DNA from: Gemmatimonadota bacterium
Lineage (GTDB): Bacteria; JAAXHH01
NCBI GenBank assembly: GCA_009837395.1
Contig: VXTP01000043.1
Coordinates: 542,909-606,908 of the forward strand
DNA length: 64,000 nt
Reading direction: 5' to 3'
In this document: one piece after another, positions 15,611 to 24,509 of the stretch
Layout of the letters: the number at the start of each line of letters is the position of its first letter
How positions within the stretch are numbered: the first letter of the stretch is position 1
Position numbers and translations under genes: made by a program
Notes under the pieces: generated by a model
Databases searched by the model: none
What the model saw: only the letters and a program-made list of their open reading frames with translations
Told to the model about the DNA's origin: nothing

Positions 15611-16711
15611 CTAATCTCCGGTATCCAGGTCTTCGGAATCCGGCGAGACGTGTATCGTCCGGGTAGGGAAGGCCATCTCGAGTCCGAGCGATTCGACGAT
15701 CTCCATGATCTTAAGGTTGACGTCCTCCCTGATCCGCAGATAATCCGCCCACACCGTCGTCGCGGTAAAATAGTAGACCATGATGTCCAGCGAGTTCTCG
15801 GAAATCTCGTTGAACCGCACGAGCATAGTCGATTCCTGGCTGACCTCGGGGTGGGTACGCAGCAGTTTCTCTATCCTTGAAACCGCCTCTCTCATCGAAT
15901 CGGACGGTGTATCGTAGGTGAGTCCCACCGTGATCCAGACCCGGCGGTACGGGCGGGACGAGATATTGTCGATCACGAATTCCGCCAGCCGGTTGTTGGG
16001 GATGGAGACGACGGTCTGTTCGAAGGTCCGGATCCGGGTGCTGCGGAATCCTATGCTCTCCACCACGCCTTCGATCTCCCGGTCCGGCGACACGATCCAG
16101 TCTCCCGCCACAAAGGGCCGGTCGACCAGCAGCATGATGGACCCGAAGACGTCGGCCAGGGTCTTCTGGGCGGCGAGAGCCACGGCCAGTCCGCCGATCC
16201 CCAGGCCGGCCAGCAGGCCGGACACCGAGTAGCCCAGGTTCTGCAGGATCATGAGGGCGGCGAGGATCCACACCATGATCTGCAGCGCTCGTTCGACGAG
16301 GGGCACGAGGTGGTCGTCCAGGGTCGTATCCGTCTTGTGCGCCCACGCCTTGAGCATCGACGTAAAGACGTTGACGCATCGGAAGATCATCCAGGCCGTC
16401 AGGAGTGAAAAGGGCACCCAGAACCCGGCCTGCAACACCCCCATGACGATCTCGGGCGGACGAAGCGTATAGATGGCGAGGTAGAGACCCAGCACGACGA
16501 TCACCCATTCGAGGGGTTTCTCGACCGCCATGATCAGCATGTCGTCCAGTTGGGTCGTGGTCACGCGGGCCAGCCGTTTGGCGGCGCGGGTCATCAGGTG
16601 CTTGAACAGCCATTTTACGACAAAGGTCCCCAGGAGAATCGCGAAGGCGATACCGATTTCCTGGCCCGACCACTGCCACGACTGTTCAAGGAGGTTGACG
16701 AGGGTATCCAT
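15611..16711 (-). CDS. Small-conductance mechanosensitive channel, MscS family
   Basis: 366 aa from the ATG at 16711, preceded by GGAAGGA; the frame is open far upstream but that part is antisense to the next gene. Four TM segments (about residues 17-37, 65-85, 95-115, 140-165) lead into the Gly/Ala-rich pore helix LGIGGLAVALAAQKTL, and then the beta domain with FVAGDWI and SIGFRSTRIRTFEQ and the alpha/beta C-terminal domain. It opens under hypo-osmotic membrane tension to release solutes. Convergent with the enolase gene (3 bp apart) and divergent from the transglycosylase. A strong promoter lies at 16797-16825. Confidence 0.93.
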   Translation of the reverse strand: MDTLVNLLEQSWQWSGQEIGIAFAILLGTFVVKWLFKHLMTRAAKRLARVTTTQLDDMLIMAVEKPLEWVIVVLGLYLAIYTLRPPEIVMGVLQAGFWVPFSLLTAWMIFRCVNVFTSMLKAWAHKTDTTLDDHLVPLVERALQIMVWILAALMILQNLGYSVSGLLAGLGIGGLAVALAAQKTLADVFGSIMLLVDRPFVAGDWIVSPDREIEGVVESIGFRSTRIRTFEQTVVSIPNNRLAEFVIDNISSRPYRRVWITVGLTYDTPSDSMREAVSRIEKLLRTHPEVSQESTMLVRFNEISENSLDIMVYYFTATTVWADYLRIREDVNLKIMEIVESLGLEMAFPTRTIHVSPDSEDLDTGD

Positions 16712-16732
16712 GGTCCGTTCCTTCCCGCCAGG

Positions 16733-16755
16733 GCCGGTACTCCCGGCATTTTTTT
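16733..16755 (+). terminator. Hairpin plus T-run facing right
   Basis: GCCGG (16733-16737), loop TACTC, CCGGC (16743-16747), then A and seven T. It has the form of a rho-independent terminator on the plus strand and lies antisense to the mscS leader. The stem is only 5 bp. Confidence 0.4.
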
Positions 16756-16796
16756 GTCGCATCGCCGGCGCCGATGCATATATTTCAAGGGCTGTT

Positions 16797-16825
16797 ATCT
16801 TAACGTATGGCCCGTGGACTGTCAA
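16797..16825 (-). promoter_or_regulatory. Promoter of mscS-type gene
   Basis: Minus strand: TTGACA (16825-16820), 17-bp spacer, TAAGAT (16802-16797). The predicted start gives an ~80-base leader before the ATG at 16711. Confidence 0.6.
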
Positions 16826-16882
16826 GTCGAGGTCCCCTGGCAGGGATGCCGGGAACGGGGAACATGACGAAGGAGGAAGGGT

Positions 16883-19081
16883 GTGTCGACGCGCGCCATA
16901 GTCCTGTTTATAACGGCCGTATTCATCGGTTTGACCGCCGTGCTTTGCGACGGTTCCGGCATTCCGGAACCGCCCAGGTACACGGGGGACCTTCCTGAGC
17001 TTCAATCGCGCGGCGTCGTCCGCGTCATCGTCCGTCCGGACGCTGTCGACCATTTGCCCCGTAACGCGGAACCGGTCGAGCTCGACCATGACATCGCCCG
17101 GGGCATAGCCGAATCGCTGAAACTGGATATACGGCTCGTCACCGTCGAGGACCACCAATCGATGGTCGATAAGCTCCTGCTGGGCGAAGGAGACCTTGTC
17201 GCCGCGAATCTCACCGATACGCCGGAACGGATGGCGAGAACGGCCATATCCGTGCCCTATCACTTTGTCGATGAATACCTGATCGTCCCCGCAGGAGAGA
17301 GCGTCCCGGACAGCCTCGATGATCTGAACGGCATGGAGATAAGTGTTCGTGCGTCCAGCTCGTACTACCAGACGCTTCTGGAATTGCAGAAGCAGGTGCC
17401 CGGCCTGCGTATAAATACCGTACCTGAAACCCTGCTGACGGAGAGTATCATCGACGGGGTCGCCCGCGGCGAGTACGAGGCGACGGTCTGCGACAACAAC
17501 CTGTGGTACGCCGTGGCGACCGCGTACGACGAGTTGGCCGCGCCGCTTGCACTGGCGGAAAACCGCGAGGTCGTACTGCTGATGCGGCCGGGAGACGATG
17601 AGCTTAAGGAGAAAGTCGACGAGATCCTGCTTGCCCGGCAGATATCGCCCACCCGCGAGCGTGTGTACACCGATGACCTGGCCGGGTTGAAGAAACGCGG
17701 CCGGCTGCGCATGATTACACGAAACAACGCGCTGACCTATTTCATCCACCGAGGCATGCAGGTCGGTTACGAATACGAACTCCTGAGAGAATTCGCCAGG
17801 CGGAACGACCTGCGGTTGGAAATCGTCATACCGGACGACCACGCCAAGCTGCTCGACTACCTGAACGAGGGCAAGGGAGACGTCGTCGCCGCGGCCATGA
17901 CGATCAATGAAGAAAGGGCGGCCGCCGCATCATTCACGACGCCGTACAACGACGTGGACGAAGTGGTGGTCGTCCGCTCCGATGAAGAGGGCATTTCAGG
18001 CTTCGGGGATCTCGCCGGCCGAACGGTGCACGTCCGCGGCAGTTCATCGTTTCTCGTACCGCTCCGCGCCGCCGCCGATTCCGTGGAAGGCCTGGAGATC
18101 GTCGAGCTGCCCGGCGACGTCGAGACGGAGGAAATCATGTTCGGTGTCGAGGACGGCACCTACGACGTGACCCTGGCGGACTCGAACCTGCTGGAAGTGG
18201 AACAGGCGTACGGACACAACCTGAAGGCCGCGTTCAGCATCGGGCCCGCGTCTCTGGGATGGGCTGTGCGAAAGGAAAATCCGGGGCTTCTCGCAGCCCT
18301 CGACCAGTACATCCGCCAGGAGAAGCGGGGACTGTTCTTCAACCTGATGCGCAAGAAGTACTTCGAGAACATCCGCACCATCGCCAAGTCCAAGGACTCG
18401 CTGCGGGTCGACCTGAGCGGACAGCTGTCGCCATTCGACGACCATGTAAAGAAGTTCGCCGGCTATTACGGCCAGGACTGGCGCCTTGTCACCGCGCAGA
18501 TGTACCAGGAATCCAGGTTCGATCCTGACGCCGTGAGCTGGGTAGGCGCCCAGGGACTCATGCAGGTGATGCCGGCCACGGGCGAGCAGATGGGATTCAC
18601 CGAGCTGCATGACCCGGAAGTAGGTATCCATGCCGGCGTCAAGTACATGGACCATCTTCTCGGACGGTTCGACCCGAAGTTGCCGATGGAGACACGGGTG
18701 CACTTCGCGCTCGCGTCCTACAATGTCGGATACGGCCATCTACTCGACGCCCGCCGCCTGGCCAGGGAGAAGGGGTGGGACAGCGACCGGTGGTTCGGAA
18801 ACGTCGAAGAAGCCATGCTGCTTCTTTCCAGGCCCGAGTATTACAGCCGGGCCCGGTACGGTTTCTGCCGGGGTGGACAGCCGGTACATTACGTCGAGAA
18901 CATCCAGCAGTACTATGACGCCTACCTGGAAGTACTCGCCTCGGCCGACCCGGTTCGAACCGACGAATCAACCCGCCCGGATCCACTCGCGCTCGACAGT
19001 CCGCATAGACCGGACCGCCCGGACCGCCCGGACCGCCCGGTCCAGTACGACACCACGACCGAACTCGCCATTCCGAAATAG
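16883..19081 (+). CDS. MltF-like lytic transglycosylase with two solute-binding-type domains
   Basis: 732 aa; the GTG start follows AGGAGG by about seven bases. A signal segment (residues 4-22) precedes a first SBP_bac_3-type domain (about 35-250), a second one (about 265-495) and a lytic transglycosylase (SLT) domain (about 510-680). The SLT domain shows YQESRFDP with the catalytic Glu, GAQGLMQVMP and ALASYNVGYGH. E. coli MltF has a single regulatory domain and ~518 aa, so the sensor half is duplicated here. It should cut the glycan strand of peptidoglycan in the periplasm, gated by ligand or muropeptide binding. The tail ends in RPDRPDRPDRP, encoded by a 9-bp repeat. MgtE follows 19 bp later. 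Confidence 0.9.
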   Translation: MSTRAIVLFITAVFIGLTAVLCDGSGIPEPPRYTGDLPELQSRGVVRVIVRPDAVDHLPRNAEPVELDHDIARGIAESLKLDIRLVTVEDHQSMVDKLLLGEGDLVAANLTDTPERMARTAISVPYHFVDEYLIVPAGESVPDSLDDLNGMEISVRASSSYYQTLLELQKQVPGLRINTVPETLLTESIIDGVARGEYEATVCDNNLWYAVATAYDELAAPLALAENREVVLLMRPGDDELKEKVDEILLARQISPTRERVYTDDLAGLKKRGRLRMITRNNALTYFIHRGMQVGYEYELLREFARRNDLRLEIVIPDDHAKLLDYLNEGKGDVVAAAMTINEERAAAASFTTPYNDVDEVVVVRSDEEGISGFGDLAGRTVHVRGSSSFLVPLRAAADSVEGLEIVELPGDVETEEIMFGVEDGTYDVTLADSNLLEVEQAYGHNLKAAFSIGPASLGWAVRKENPGLLAALDQYIRQEKRGLFFNLMRKKYFENIRTIAKSKDSLRVDLSGQLSPFDDHVKKFAGYYGQDWRLVTAQMYQESRFDPDAVSWVGAQGLMQVMPATGEQMGFTELHDPEVGIHAGVKYMDHLLGRFDPKLPMETRVHFALASYNVGYGHLLDARRLAREKGWDSDRWFGNVEEAMLLLSRPEYYSRARYGFCRGGQPVHYVENIQQYYDAYLEVLASADPVRTDESTRPDPLALDSPHRPDRPDRPDRPVQYDTTTELAIPK
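19012..19038 (+). repeat. 9-bp tandem repeat in the MltF-like C-terminus
   Basis: Three perfect copies of GGACCGCCC encode the RPD repeats at the end of the transglycosylase. Confidence 0.85.
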
Positions 19082-19100
19082 CCCACAGTCGGAGCTTTCC

Positions 19101-20474
19101 ATGAATTCCGACGTCCGAGACCCGATTCGCCAGGAACCCTGGCAGCATCTCCAGGTGCTCATCCAGGCCGAATCGCGGCATGTGCTGCCTTCCTACATCG
19201 GGTCGCTTACGGCCACCGAACTGGCACGGGCCGTCTCGCGCCTGAGTCAGGATGAACACACCCGGTTGCTCGGTCTACTGTCGCCCCAGGACGCGGCGGA
19301 GTTGATCGACCGGATCGAGGACGTGCAGGCGGTCGACCTGATCGAAGACCTTCCACCCGCCGATGCCGCGGCGATCGTGGACGAGATGTACAGCGACGCC
19401 CAGGCCGATCTGCTCGGGGATCTCAAGGACGAGGAAGCGGAAGCCATTCTCGAGGCGATGCCGGACGAAACGGCCGAGGAAGTCCGGCAACTGCTCCAAT
19501 ATCCTGACGAAACGGCCGGCGGGATCATGCTGACCGAGTTCGTTTCCTATCCCGTTGATTTCTCCGTGCAGGACGTGATCGAGGACCTGCGGATCCGGCA
19601 CGACGAATACGTCGGTTACGACGTGCAGTACCTGTACGTATCGGACAGGGAAAAGCTGTCAGGCGTGCTGCGGCTGCGGGACGTGGTGATGGCCCTGCCC
19701 GGACAGCAACTCACCGAAATCATGGTGAAAGAACCCGTGCGCGTCGACGTGCTTACGCCGCTCGAGCAGATGCGCGACCTCTTCGAAACCTACACCTACC
19801 TCGGGCTGCCGGTCACGAACGAGGAAGGCCGGCTGGTCGGCGTGGTTCGCGCCGCGGACGTGCAGGAAAAACTGACGGAACAGACCGAAAGCGAGTTCCT
19901 CAAGACAAGCGGCATCGTAGGCGGCGAGGAACTGCGCAGCATGCCCGTCCTGACGAGGTCCTCGCGACGGTTGTCCTGGCTCAGCGTCAACGTCGTCCTG
20001 AATATCCTGGCCGCGAGCGTCATCGTCTTGTACCAGGACACGCTGGAAAAGGCGATTATCCTGGCCGTCTTTCTGCCCATTATTTCGGACATGAGCGGGT
20101 GCTCGGGCAACCAGGCGGTCGCAGTGAGCATCCGCGAACTGGCCCTGGGACTCGTACGGCCCGGAGAGATCCTGCGCGTCCTTGCCAGGGAGGCCACCGT
20201 CGGCCTCATGAACGGCGTGGCCCTCGGCGCTTTGCTCGCCGGCGCCTCCCTGCTGTGGCAGGGGAATCCCTACCTGGGCCTCGTCGTCGGCACCGCCCTG
20301 GCGGCCAACACGCTGCTCGCGGCGTGCCTGGGAGGGTGCATTCCCCTGGCGCTCCGGGCGATGAAGGCCGACCCCGCGCTGGCGTCCGGCCCCATGCTCA
20401 CGACGGTGACGGACATGTGCGGCTTCTTTCTCCTGCTTAGCCTGGCGCAGTTCGTGTTGCCGAAACTGGCCTGA
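19101..20474 (+). CDS. mgtE: Magnesium transporter MgtE
   Basis: 457 aa from ATG 19101 (GGAG six bases upstream); the frame extends upstream to 18630 only as a shadow of the previous gene. The N-domain (residues ~30-130, with ADAAAIVDEM and DETAEEVRQLLQYP), a CBS pair (~135-260; TETAGG-like DETAGGIM) and a five-helix membrane domain (~285-457) are in the standard order. PIISDMSGCSGNQA contains the selectivity-filter Asp region. It is a Mg2+ channel that closes when cytosolic Mg2+ fills the N/CBS domains. It lies directly behind the transglycosylase gene with no room for an M-box riboswitch. Confidence 0.95.
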   Translation: MNSDVRDPIRQEPWQHLQVLIQAESRHVLPSYIGSLTATELARAVSRLSQDEHTRLLGLLSPQDAAELIDRIEDVQAVDLIEDLPPADAAAIVDEMYSDAQADLLGDLKDEEAEAILEAMPDETAEEVRQLLQYPDETAGGIMLTEFVSYPVDFSVQDVIEDLRIRHDEYVGYDVQYLYVSDREKLSGVLRLRDVVMALPGQQLTEIMVKEPVRVDVLTPLEQMRDLFETYTYLGLPVTNEEGRLVGVVRAADVQEKLTEQTESEFLKTSGIVGGEELRSMPVLTRSSRRLSWLSVNVVLNILAASVIVLYQDTLEKAIILAVFLPIISDMSGCSGNQAVAVSIRELALGLVRPGEILRVLAREATVGLMNGVALGALLAGASLLWQGNPYLGLVVGTALAANTLLAACLGGCIPLALRAMKADPALASGPMLTTVTDMCGFFLLLSLAQFVLPKLA

Positions 20475-20489
20475 AAAAGGAATGTAAAT

Positions 20490-21875
20490 GTGCATCCAGG
20501 TATAACCCGCGTCACAGGCAATCTCCGCAAGGCCGGCCGATTCATCGGCAGCGAGATCTGGCACATCAACACCCGGGGGCTGTCCAGGCTGCACGCGCTC
20601 CTCGTGCGCGTCGCCAAGTCCATCATCTTCCTGTATCACCAGTTCTGGGAGGACCGCCTGCTGACCCGGGCCTCGGCCCTGACCTTCTCGAGCCTGCTGG
20701 CCCTGGTGCCGCTACTCGCCATCGTATTCACCGTGTACCAGAGCCTGGGACTCTACGTGGACTTCGAACCTACCCTGAGAGAATGGCTGAGTCCTTTAGG
20801 CAGCGACGGCGACATCGTGGCCACGCAGATCATGGATTTCCTGGCCAACGCCCAGACCGGCACGCTGGGATACATCGGGCTGGTGGTGCTCCTGTTCGCC
20901 GTGCTGGGCATCCTGGCGAACATCGAGGAATCTTACAACGACATCTGGCACGTGCGGCACATGCGAAGCTGGAGACAGCGCCTGGTGAGCTACCTGGCGC
21001 TGCTGCTCACCGGCCCGCTGATTATTTCGGGCGTCGTGACGTTCATGGGGTCGTCGGACAGCATTGCCATGTTGGCCAACTTCGAAAGAATCGCGGGCTT
21101 CTCGCCCCTGTCCGTCCTGCTGATCGGACTCTTCTTTACCCTCATCATCTGGTCGGTACCCAACACCCGGGTTTCCATACGGTCCGCCCTGGTCGGCGGG
21201 ATGATTTCGGGATGCGGCTGGATTCTGCTTAACCGGTTATTCGCCCAGTTGATCGCGGACACGACACAGGCAAGCGCGCGCGAGATCCTGTTCGCGGGTT
21301 TCGCCGCCCTGCCGCTGTTTCTGATCTGGCTTTATTTGGGTTGGGTGATCCTGCTGCTGGGTGCGATCCTGGCCTATTCCATCCAGAATGTGGGCATCAT
21401 GGAGTGGAGACAGTCGGAGCGCGTCCACGGGACGGCGCTGCGAAGCTACATCAATGTCCTCGCCTTCCTTTACATCATCCGCAATTTCGTGGAAGATAAC
21501 AGACCGACCAGGCTGGACCGGCTTTCCGGACAGACCGGGGCGCCGGAAAATGTACTGGACGAGATGCTCTCGGCCTACGTGGATTCGGGACTGCTTATGC
21601 GCAAATCGGGGTATCACATCTCCTACACGCCCGCCGCCTCGCCGGAGGACTTACCCCTGCGTTCCCTCCTGAACGTGCTCTACCATCCGGGACCGCTCCC
21701 CGACCGCTTCCAAAGCGTAGATCCGCTGAACGCCCTGGCCCGGGACCTGCTGCAGTACTACCGGACGTCCTACCGCTATCCCCTCGACCAGTCCCTCACG
21801 GACACGGTACTCTCTCTCACGCCGCCGCGATTGACACCCGACGAGCACGCCGAGGGCGACCCACAGGATATCTGA
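20490..21875 (+). CDS. YihY/virulence factor BrkB family membrane protein
   Basis: 461 aa; GTG start at 20490 with AAAGGA about eight bases upstream. Six TM helices lie between residues ~65 and 295, including the family motif ASALTFSSLLALVPLLA near residue 62, followed by a ~165-residue cytoplasmic C-terminal region with a winged-helix-like segment (ENVLDEMLSAYVDSGLL). Formerly misnamed ribonuclease BN; the family's transport role is still unsettled. It follows mgtE by 15 bp and is likely in the same transcript. It is convergent with the aminotransferase gene 4 bp downstream. Confidence 0.9.
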   Translation: MHPGITRVTGNLRKAGRFIGSEIWHINTRGLSRLHALLVRVAKSIIFLYHQFWEDRLLTRASALTFSSLLALVPLLAIVFTVYQSLGLYVDFEPTLREWLSPLGSDGDIVATQIMDFLANAQTGTLGYIGLVVLLFAVLGILANIEESYNDIWHVRHMRSWRQRLVSYLALLLTGPLIISGVVTFMGSSDSIAMLANFERIAGFSPLSVLLIGLFFTLIIWSVPNTRVSIRSALVGGMISGCGWILLNRLFAQLIADTTQASAREILFAGFAALPLFLIWLYLGWVILLLGAILAYSIQNVGIMEWRQSERVHGTALRSYINVLAFLYIIRNFVEDNRPTRLDRLSGQTGAPENVLDEMLSAYVDSGLLMRKSGYHISYTPAASPEDLPLRSLLNVLYHPGPLPDRFQSVDPLNALARDLLQYYRTSYRYPLDQSLTDTVLSLTPPRLTPDEHAEGDPQDI

Positions 21876-21879
21876 ATCT

Positions 21880-23049
21880 CTAGTAGGAAATACCGGACCG
21901 GCGCAATCCGTCCAGGCTGCATCCCCGCGGCAGGTCGTGGCCCTTGACCGTGCGGAAGAAATCCTCCATCCCGAGCAGGAAGGGTTCGATGTAGTCCCGC
22001 GAACCGGCCTTTCCCATGTGCCCCACACGCAGTGCGTCCCGGGCGAACTCGCCCATGGCCTGGGCCGCCAGGAACCCGTGGTTGCGGAGCAGGTAGGTGC
22101 GCAGTTCCTCGGCTTCGGACACGTCAGGATGGACCCGGAACGTCGTCACCGTACAGGACGCGGCGGCATCGGCCACGATGGGCCTGCACCCCACCGCGCG
22201 CAGCCCGGCGCGGACCACGGACCGTGCCCACGCGTACCGGGCCCAGTGGCCTTCCAGCGTCTCCCGGTGCAGGATTCTTTTCAGGCTGGCGTGCAAAGAG
22301 ACGATCAGGCTGCTGGCCTGCGTCGTGGGATAGGGATGCTCGCCCGAGGATTCGGATGCCCGCTTCCAGACGGCGAGGTCGTAGTACCAGCCACGGTGCC
22401 CGCTGTCCTTGGCGCGAATGATGTCCCACGCCCGGTCGCTGACCGCGAGGATGCCCAGTCCGGGCGCGGTCTCCAGGGCCTTGTTGGAAGAGGTCACGGC
22501 CACGTCAATGCCCAGATCGTCCACGGGGATATCATAGCCGCCCAGTGCCGACACGCCGTCCACGAAAAAGGGCAGTTCGAACTCGCGGGCCAGGCCGGCG
22601 TAAGCCTCCAGTGGATTCCGCACGCCCGTGCCGGTGTCGTTGGCGACCACGACCAGGCCGGCGGTCCGGGGATGGCGTTCGAGGGCGGCGCGCGTTTTGT
22701 CCGGGTCGCCGGGCTCGCCCCAGGGGTCGTCCACGGCGATGACCTCGCACCGGAAGGCCTTCAGGATTTCGACGAGGCGATTGGCGAAGGGTCCGTTGGT
22801 TACCACCGCCACCTGTTCCCCGGGCTGGAAGAGACTGCTGAGCCCGGCGTCGAGCGCGCCCGAACCGGGGGCCGTCATGATGATTACGTCGTTGCGGGTC
22901 TGGAAAACCGTCCGGAGCATCGATACGGTTTCTTCGTAGATGGGACCGAAGTCTTCACCGTAGTGGGGCAGCACCTGCTGGCTGAGCGCTTCCAGGGTTT
23001 CCTCCCAGATATCGATGGGACCGGGCAGCAACAGTTTGGGACGGGTCAT
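21880..23049 (-). CDS. Class V aminotransferase, alanine-glyoxylate/serine-pyruvate type
   Basis: 389 aa from ATG 23049; a TTG at 23061 that overlaps the upstream stop is the alternative. PLP fold type I: LLPGPIDIWEETLEAL at the N-terminus, APGSGALDAGLSSL for phosphate binding, DGVSALGGYDIPVDDLG with the PLP Asp, and SSNKALETAPGLG with the Schiff-base Lys (about residue 190). Typical reaction is transamination between alanine, serine or phosphonate amines and glyoxylate or pyruvate. It follows another class V enzyme with overlapping or 8-bp-spaced ends, so the two are co-expressed and might form a heteromer or act in sequence. Confidence 0.9.
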   Translation of the reverse strand: MTRPKLLLPGPIDIWEETLEALSQQVLPHYGEDFGPIYEETVSMLRTVFQTRNDVIIMTAPGSGALDAGLSSLFQPGEQVAVVTNGPFANRLVEILKAFRCEVIAVDDPWGEPGDPDKTRAALERHPRTAGLVVVANDTGTGVRNPLEAYAGLAREFELPFFVDGVSALGGYDIPVDDLGIDVAVTSSNKALETAPGLGILAVSDRAWDIIRAKDSGHRGWYYDLAVWKRASESSGEHPYPTTQASSLIVSLHASLKRILHRETLEGHWARYAWARSVVRAGLRAVGCRPIVADAAASCTVTTFRVHPDVSEAEELRTYLLRNHGFLAAQAMGEFARDALRVGHMGKAGSRDYIEPFLLGMEDFFRTVKGHDLPRGCSLDGLRRSGISY

Positions 23050-23057
23050 GGGCACGC

Positions 23058-24269
23058 TCAATCCAGTTTCACGTCGGGGTATTTCGCGATGATTTCGTTG
23101 ATCGCGCCAATGAACCGGTCAATGTCGTCGTAGGAATCGTAGAAATGGGTGGACACCCTGAAAAACGACTGGCCATCCACCCCCAGGGCGGTGACCTCGA
23201 TCTTGTAGTCGCTCCAGAGATACTGGCATACCTTCGACAGGTCGATGCCTTCGATCGAGAAACTGGAAATGAACCCGGACATGGATTCTTCCATCGGGAT
23301 CGTGAGGCGGGCCCCCCGAATCCGCTCGACTGCCTGGGCCTTCAGGTACCGCGCCAGGCCGAGGCAATAAGGCCGGATCCTGCTTTCCCAGCCGATTTCC
23401 TCCTGGTAGTCTATGGCGTCACCCAGGCCGGCATGATGGGTCTGGTCCCGGGTCCCGTTCACGTCGTAGCGGCTGGCCGAATCGGTTTCGCGCATGTTAT
23501 GGCCGATAATCACGGGACGGATTTGGTTCTGATACTTTTGATCCATGTAGAGGAACCCAACGCCCTTCGGCGCCAGCAGCCACTTGTGGCAGCTGCTGGA
23601 ATAGAAGTCGCATCCGACTTCGGACAGGTCCAGGGGAACCATCCCCACGGCGTGGGCGCCGTCCACCATGGCCACGGCCCCGTGGTCGTGGGCCAGGCGG
23701 GTCAGTTCCGTGATGGGCGCGACCAGTCCGGTCGTGAAGTACACGTGGCTGAAGATCACGACGCTGGTGTTCTCCGTCATGCCCGCCGCGTAGGCGTCCA
23801 CGATGTCCTGTGGCGATGACGGCGGGATGGGCATGGAAACGTAGTTCAGGTTAAGTCCGTCCCGCTCGGCCAGCCACGTCCACAGAGCGCGGACGGCGGG
23901 GTACTCCTGGTCGCTGAGCAGCACGTCGCTGCCCCGTTCCCAGATCAGGCCCTGGCCGGGTATGTTCATGCCCATCGTCGTGTTCAGCACGAGCGCGATC
24001 CGGTCCGGTGTGGTCCCCACGAATCGGGCCAGCTTCTCCCTGGACGCCTCCACCAATGGCCGGAGCAGGTCTCCATGCCGCCGGTGGAGCGGATCCGCCT
24101 CGAACTCCCGCATCAGGTCGATGATGCGTTCGATGACCGGCCTGGCGGAGGGACCTACCGTTCCGCCCTGCAGGTAAGTCACGTCGTCCATCAGGTAGAA
24201 CTGTTTCCGGATCTCCGACCAGTAGGCCGCTTCTTCGGCAGTAATGGGATGGCTGGATTGGGTGGTCAT
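23058..24269 (-). CDS. Class V aminotransferase, isopenicillin-N-epimerase/cysteine-desulfurase-like
   Basis: 403 aa from ATG 24269 (AGGA about eight bases upstream); 17 extra codons to 24320 would run into the promoter. The N-terminal motif YLQGGTVGPSARPV, VLNTTMGMN, the PLP-binding MVDGAHAVG and the Lys-bearing SSSCHKWLLAPKG are present. C-terminal Arg in FFRVSTHFYDS binds the substrate carboxylate. It heads the minus-strand pair and has a well-formed promoter at 24328-24357. Such proteins include epimerases, desulfurases and lyases; the exact reaction is unknown. Confidence 0.88.
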   Translation of the reverse strand: MTTQSSHPITAEEAAYWSEIRKQFYLMDDVTYLQGGTVGPSARPVIERIIDLMREFEADPLHRRHGDLLRPLVEASREKLARFVGTTPDRIALVLNTTMGMNIPGQGLIWERGSDVLLSDQEYPAVRALWTWLAERDGLNLNYVSMPIPPSSPQDIVDAYAAGMTENTSVVIFSHVYFTTGLVAPITELTRLAHDHGAVAMVDGAHAVGMVPLDLSEVGCDFYSSSCHKWLLAPKGVGFLYMDQKYQNQIRPVIIGHNMRETDSASRYDVNGTRDQTHHAGLGDAIDYQEEIGWESRIRPYCLGLARYLKAQAVERIRGARLTIPMEESMSGFISSFSIEGIDLSKVCQYLWSDYKIEVTALGVDGQSFFRVSTHFYDSYDDIDRFIGAINEIIAKYPDVKLD

Positions 24270-24327
24270 GGGTAGTCCTGGATAGCGTGAATGGACGGGG
24301 TGCCTACCGATGCAATACAACCCGTCT

Positions 24328-24357
24328 ATTCTAACAGACGCTCCCCTGTGGTGTCAA
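24328..24357 (-). promoter_or_regulatory. Promoter of the paired class V aminotransferase genes
   Basis: Minus strand: TTGACA (24357-24352), 18-bp spacer, TAGAAT (24333-24328). All -35 bases and five of six -10 bases match the sigma70 consensus. The start of transcription falls near 24321. Confidence 0.65.
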
Positions 24358-24509
24358 GACGATACGATCCATTTCACCGGCAGAAAAGCCTTGTCATCGG
24401 AGGGTAACTTCCTAACTTGTCCAGGTTGGTTGTCCACCGTGAGAACCGACATGACGAGTTGTGCAAGGAAGTGCGCTACTGACCGGGATTAAAAAGGAGA
24501 ATGCGGCCG

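Noticed and set aside
16712..17842. N-terminal extension of the MscS-like gene by 377 residues
   Set aside because: Lies antisense to the transglycosylase gene and passes through the mscS promoter; the real start at 16711 has a good ribosome site.
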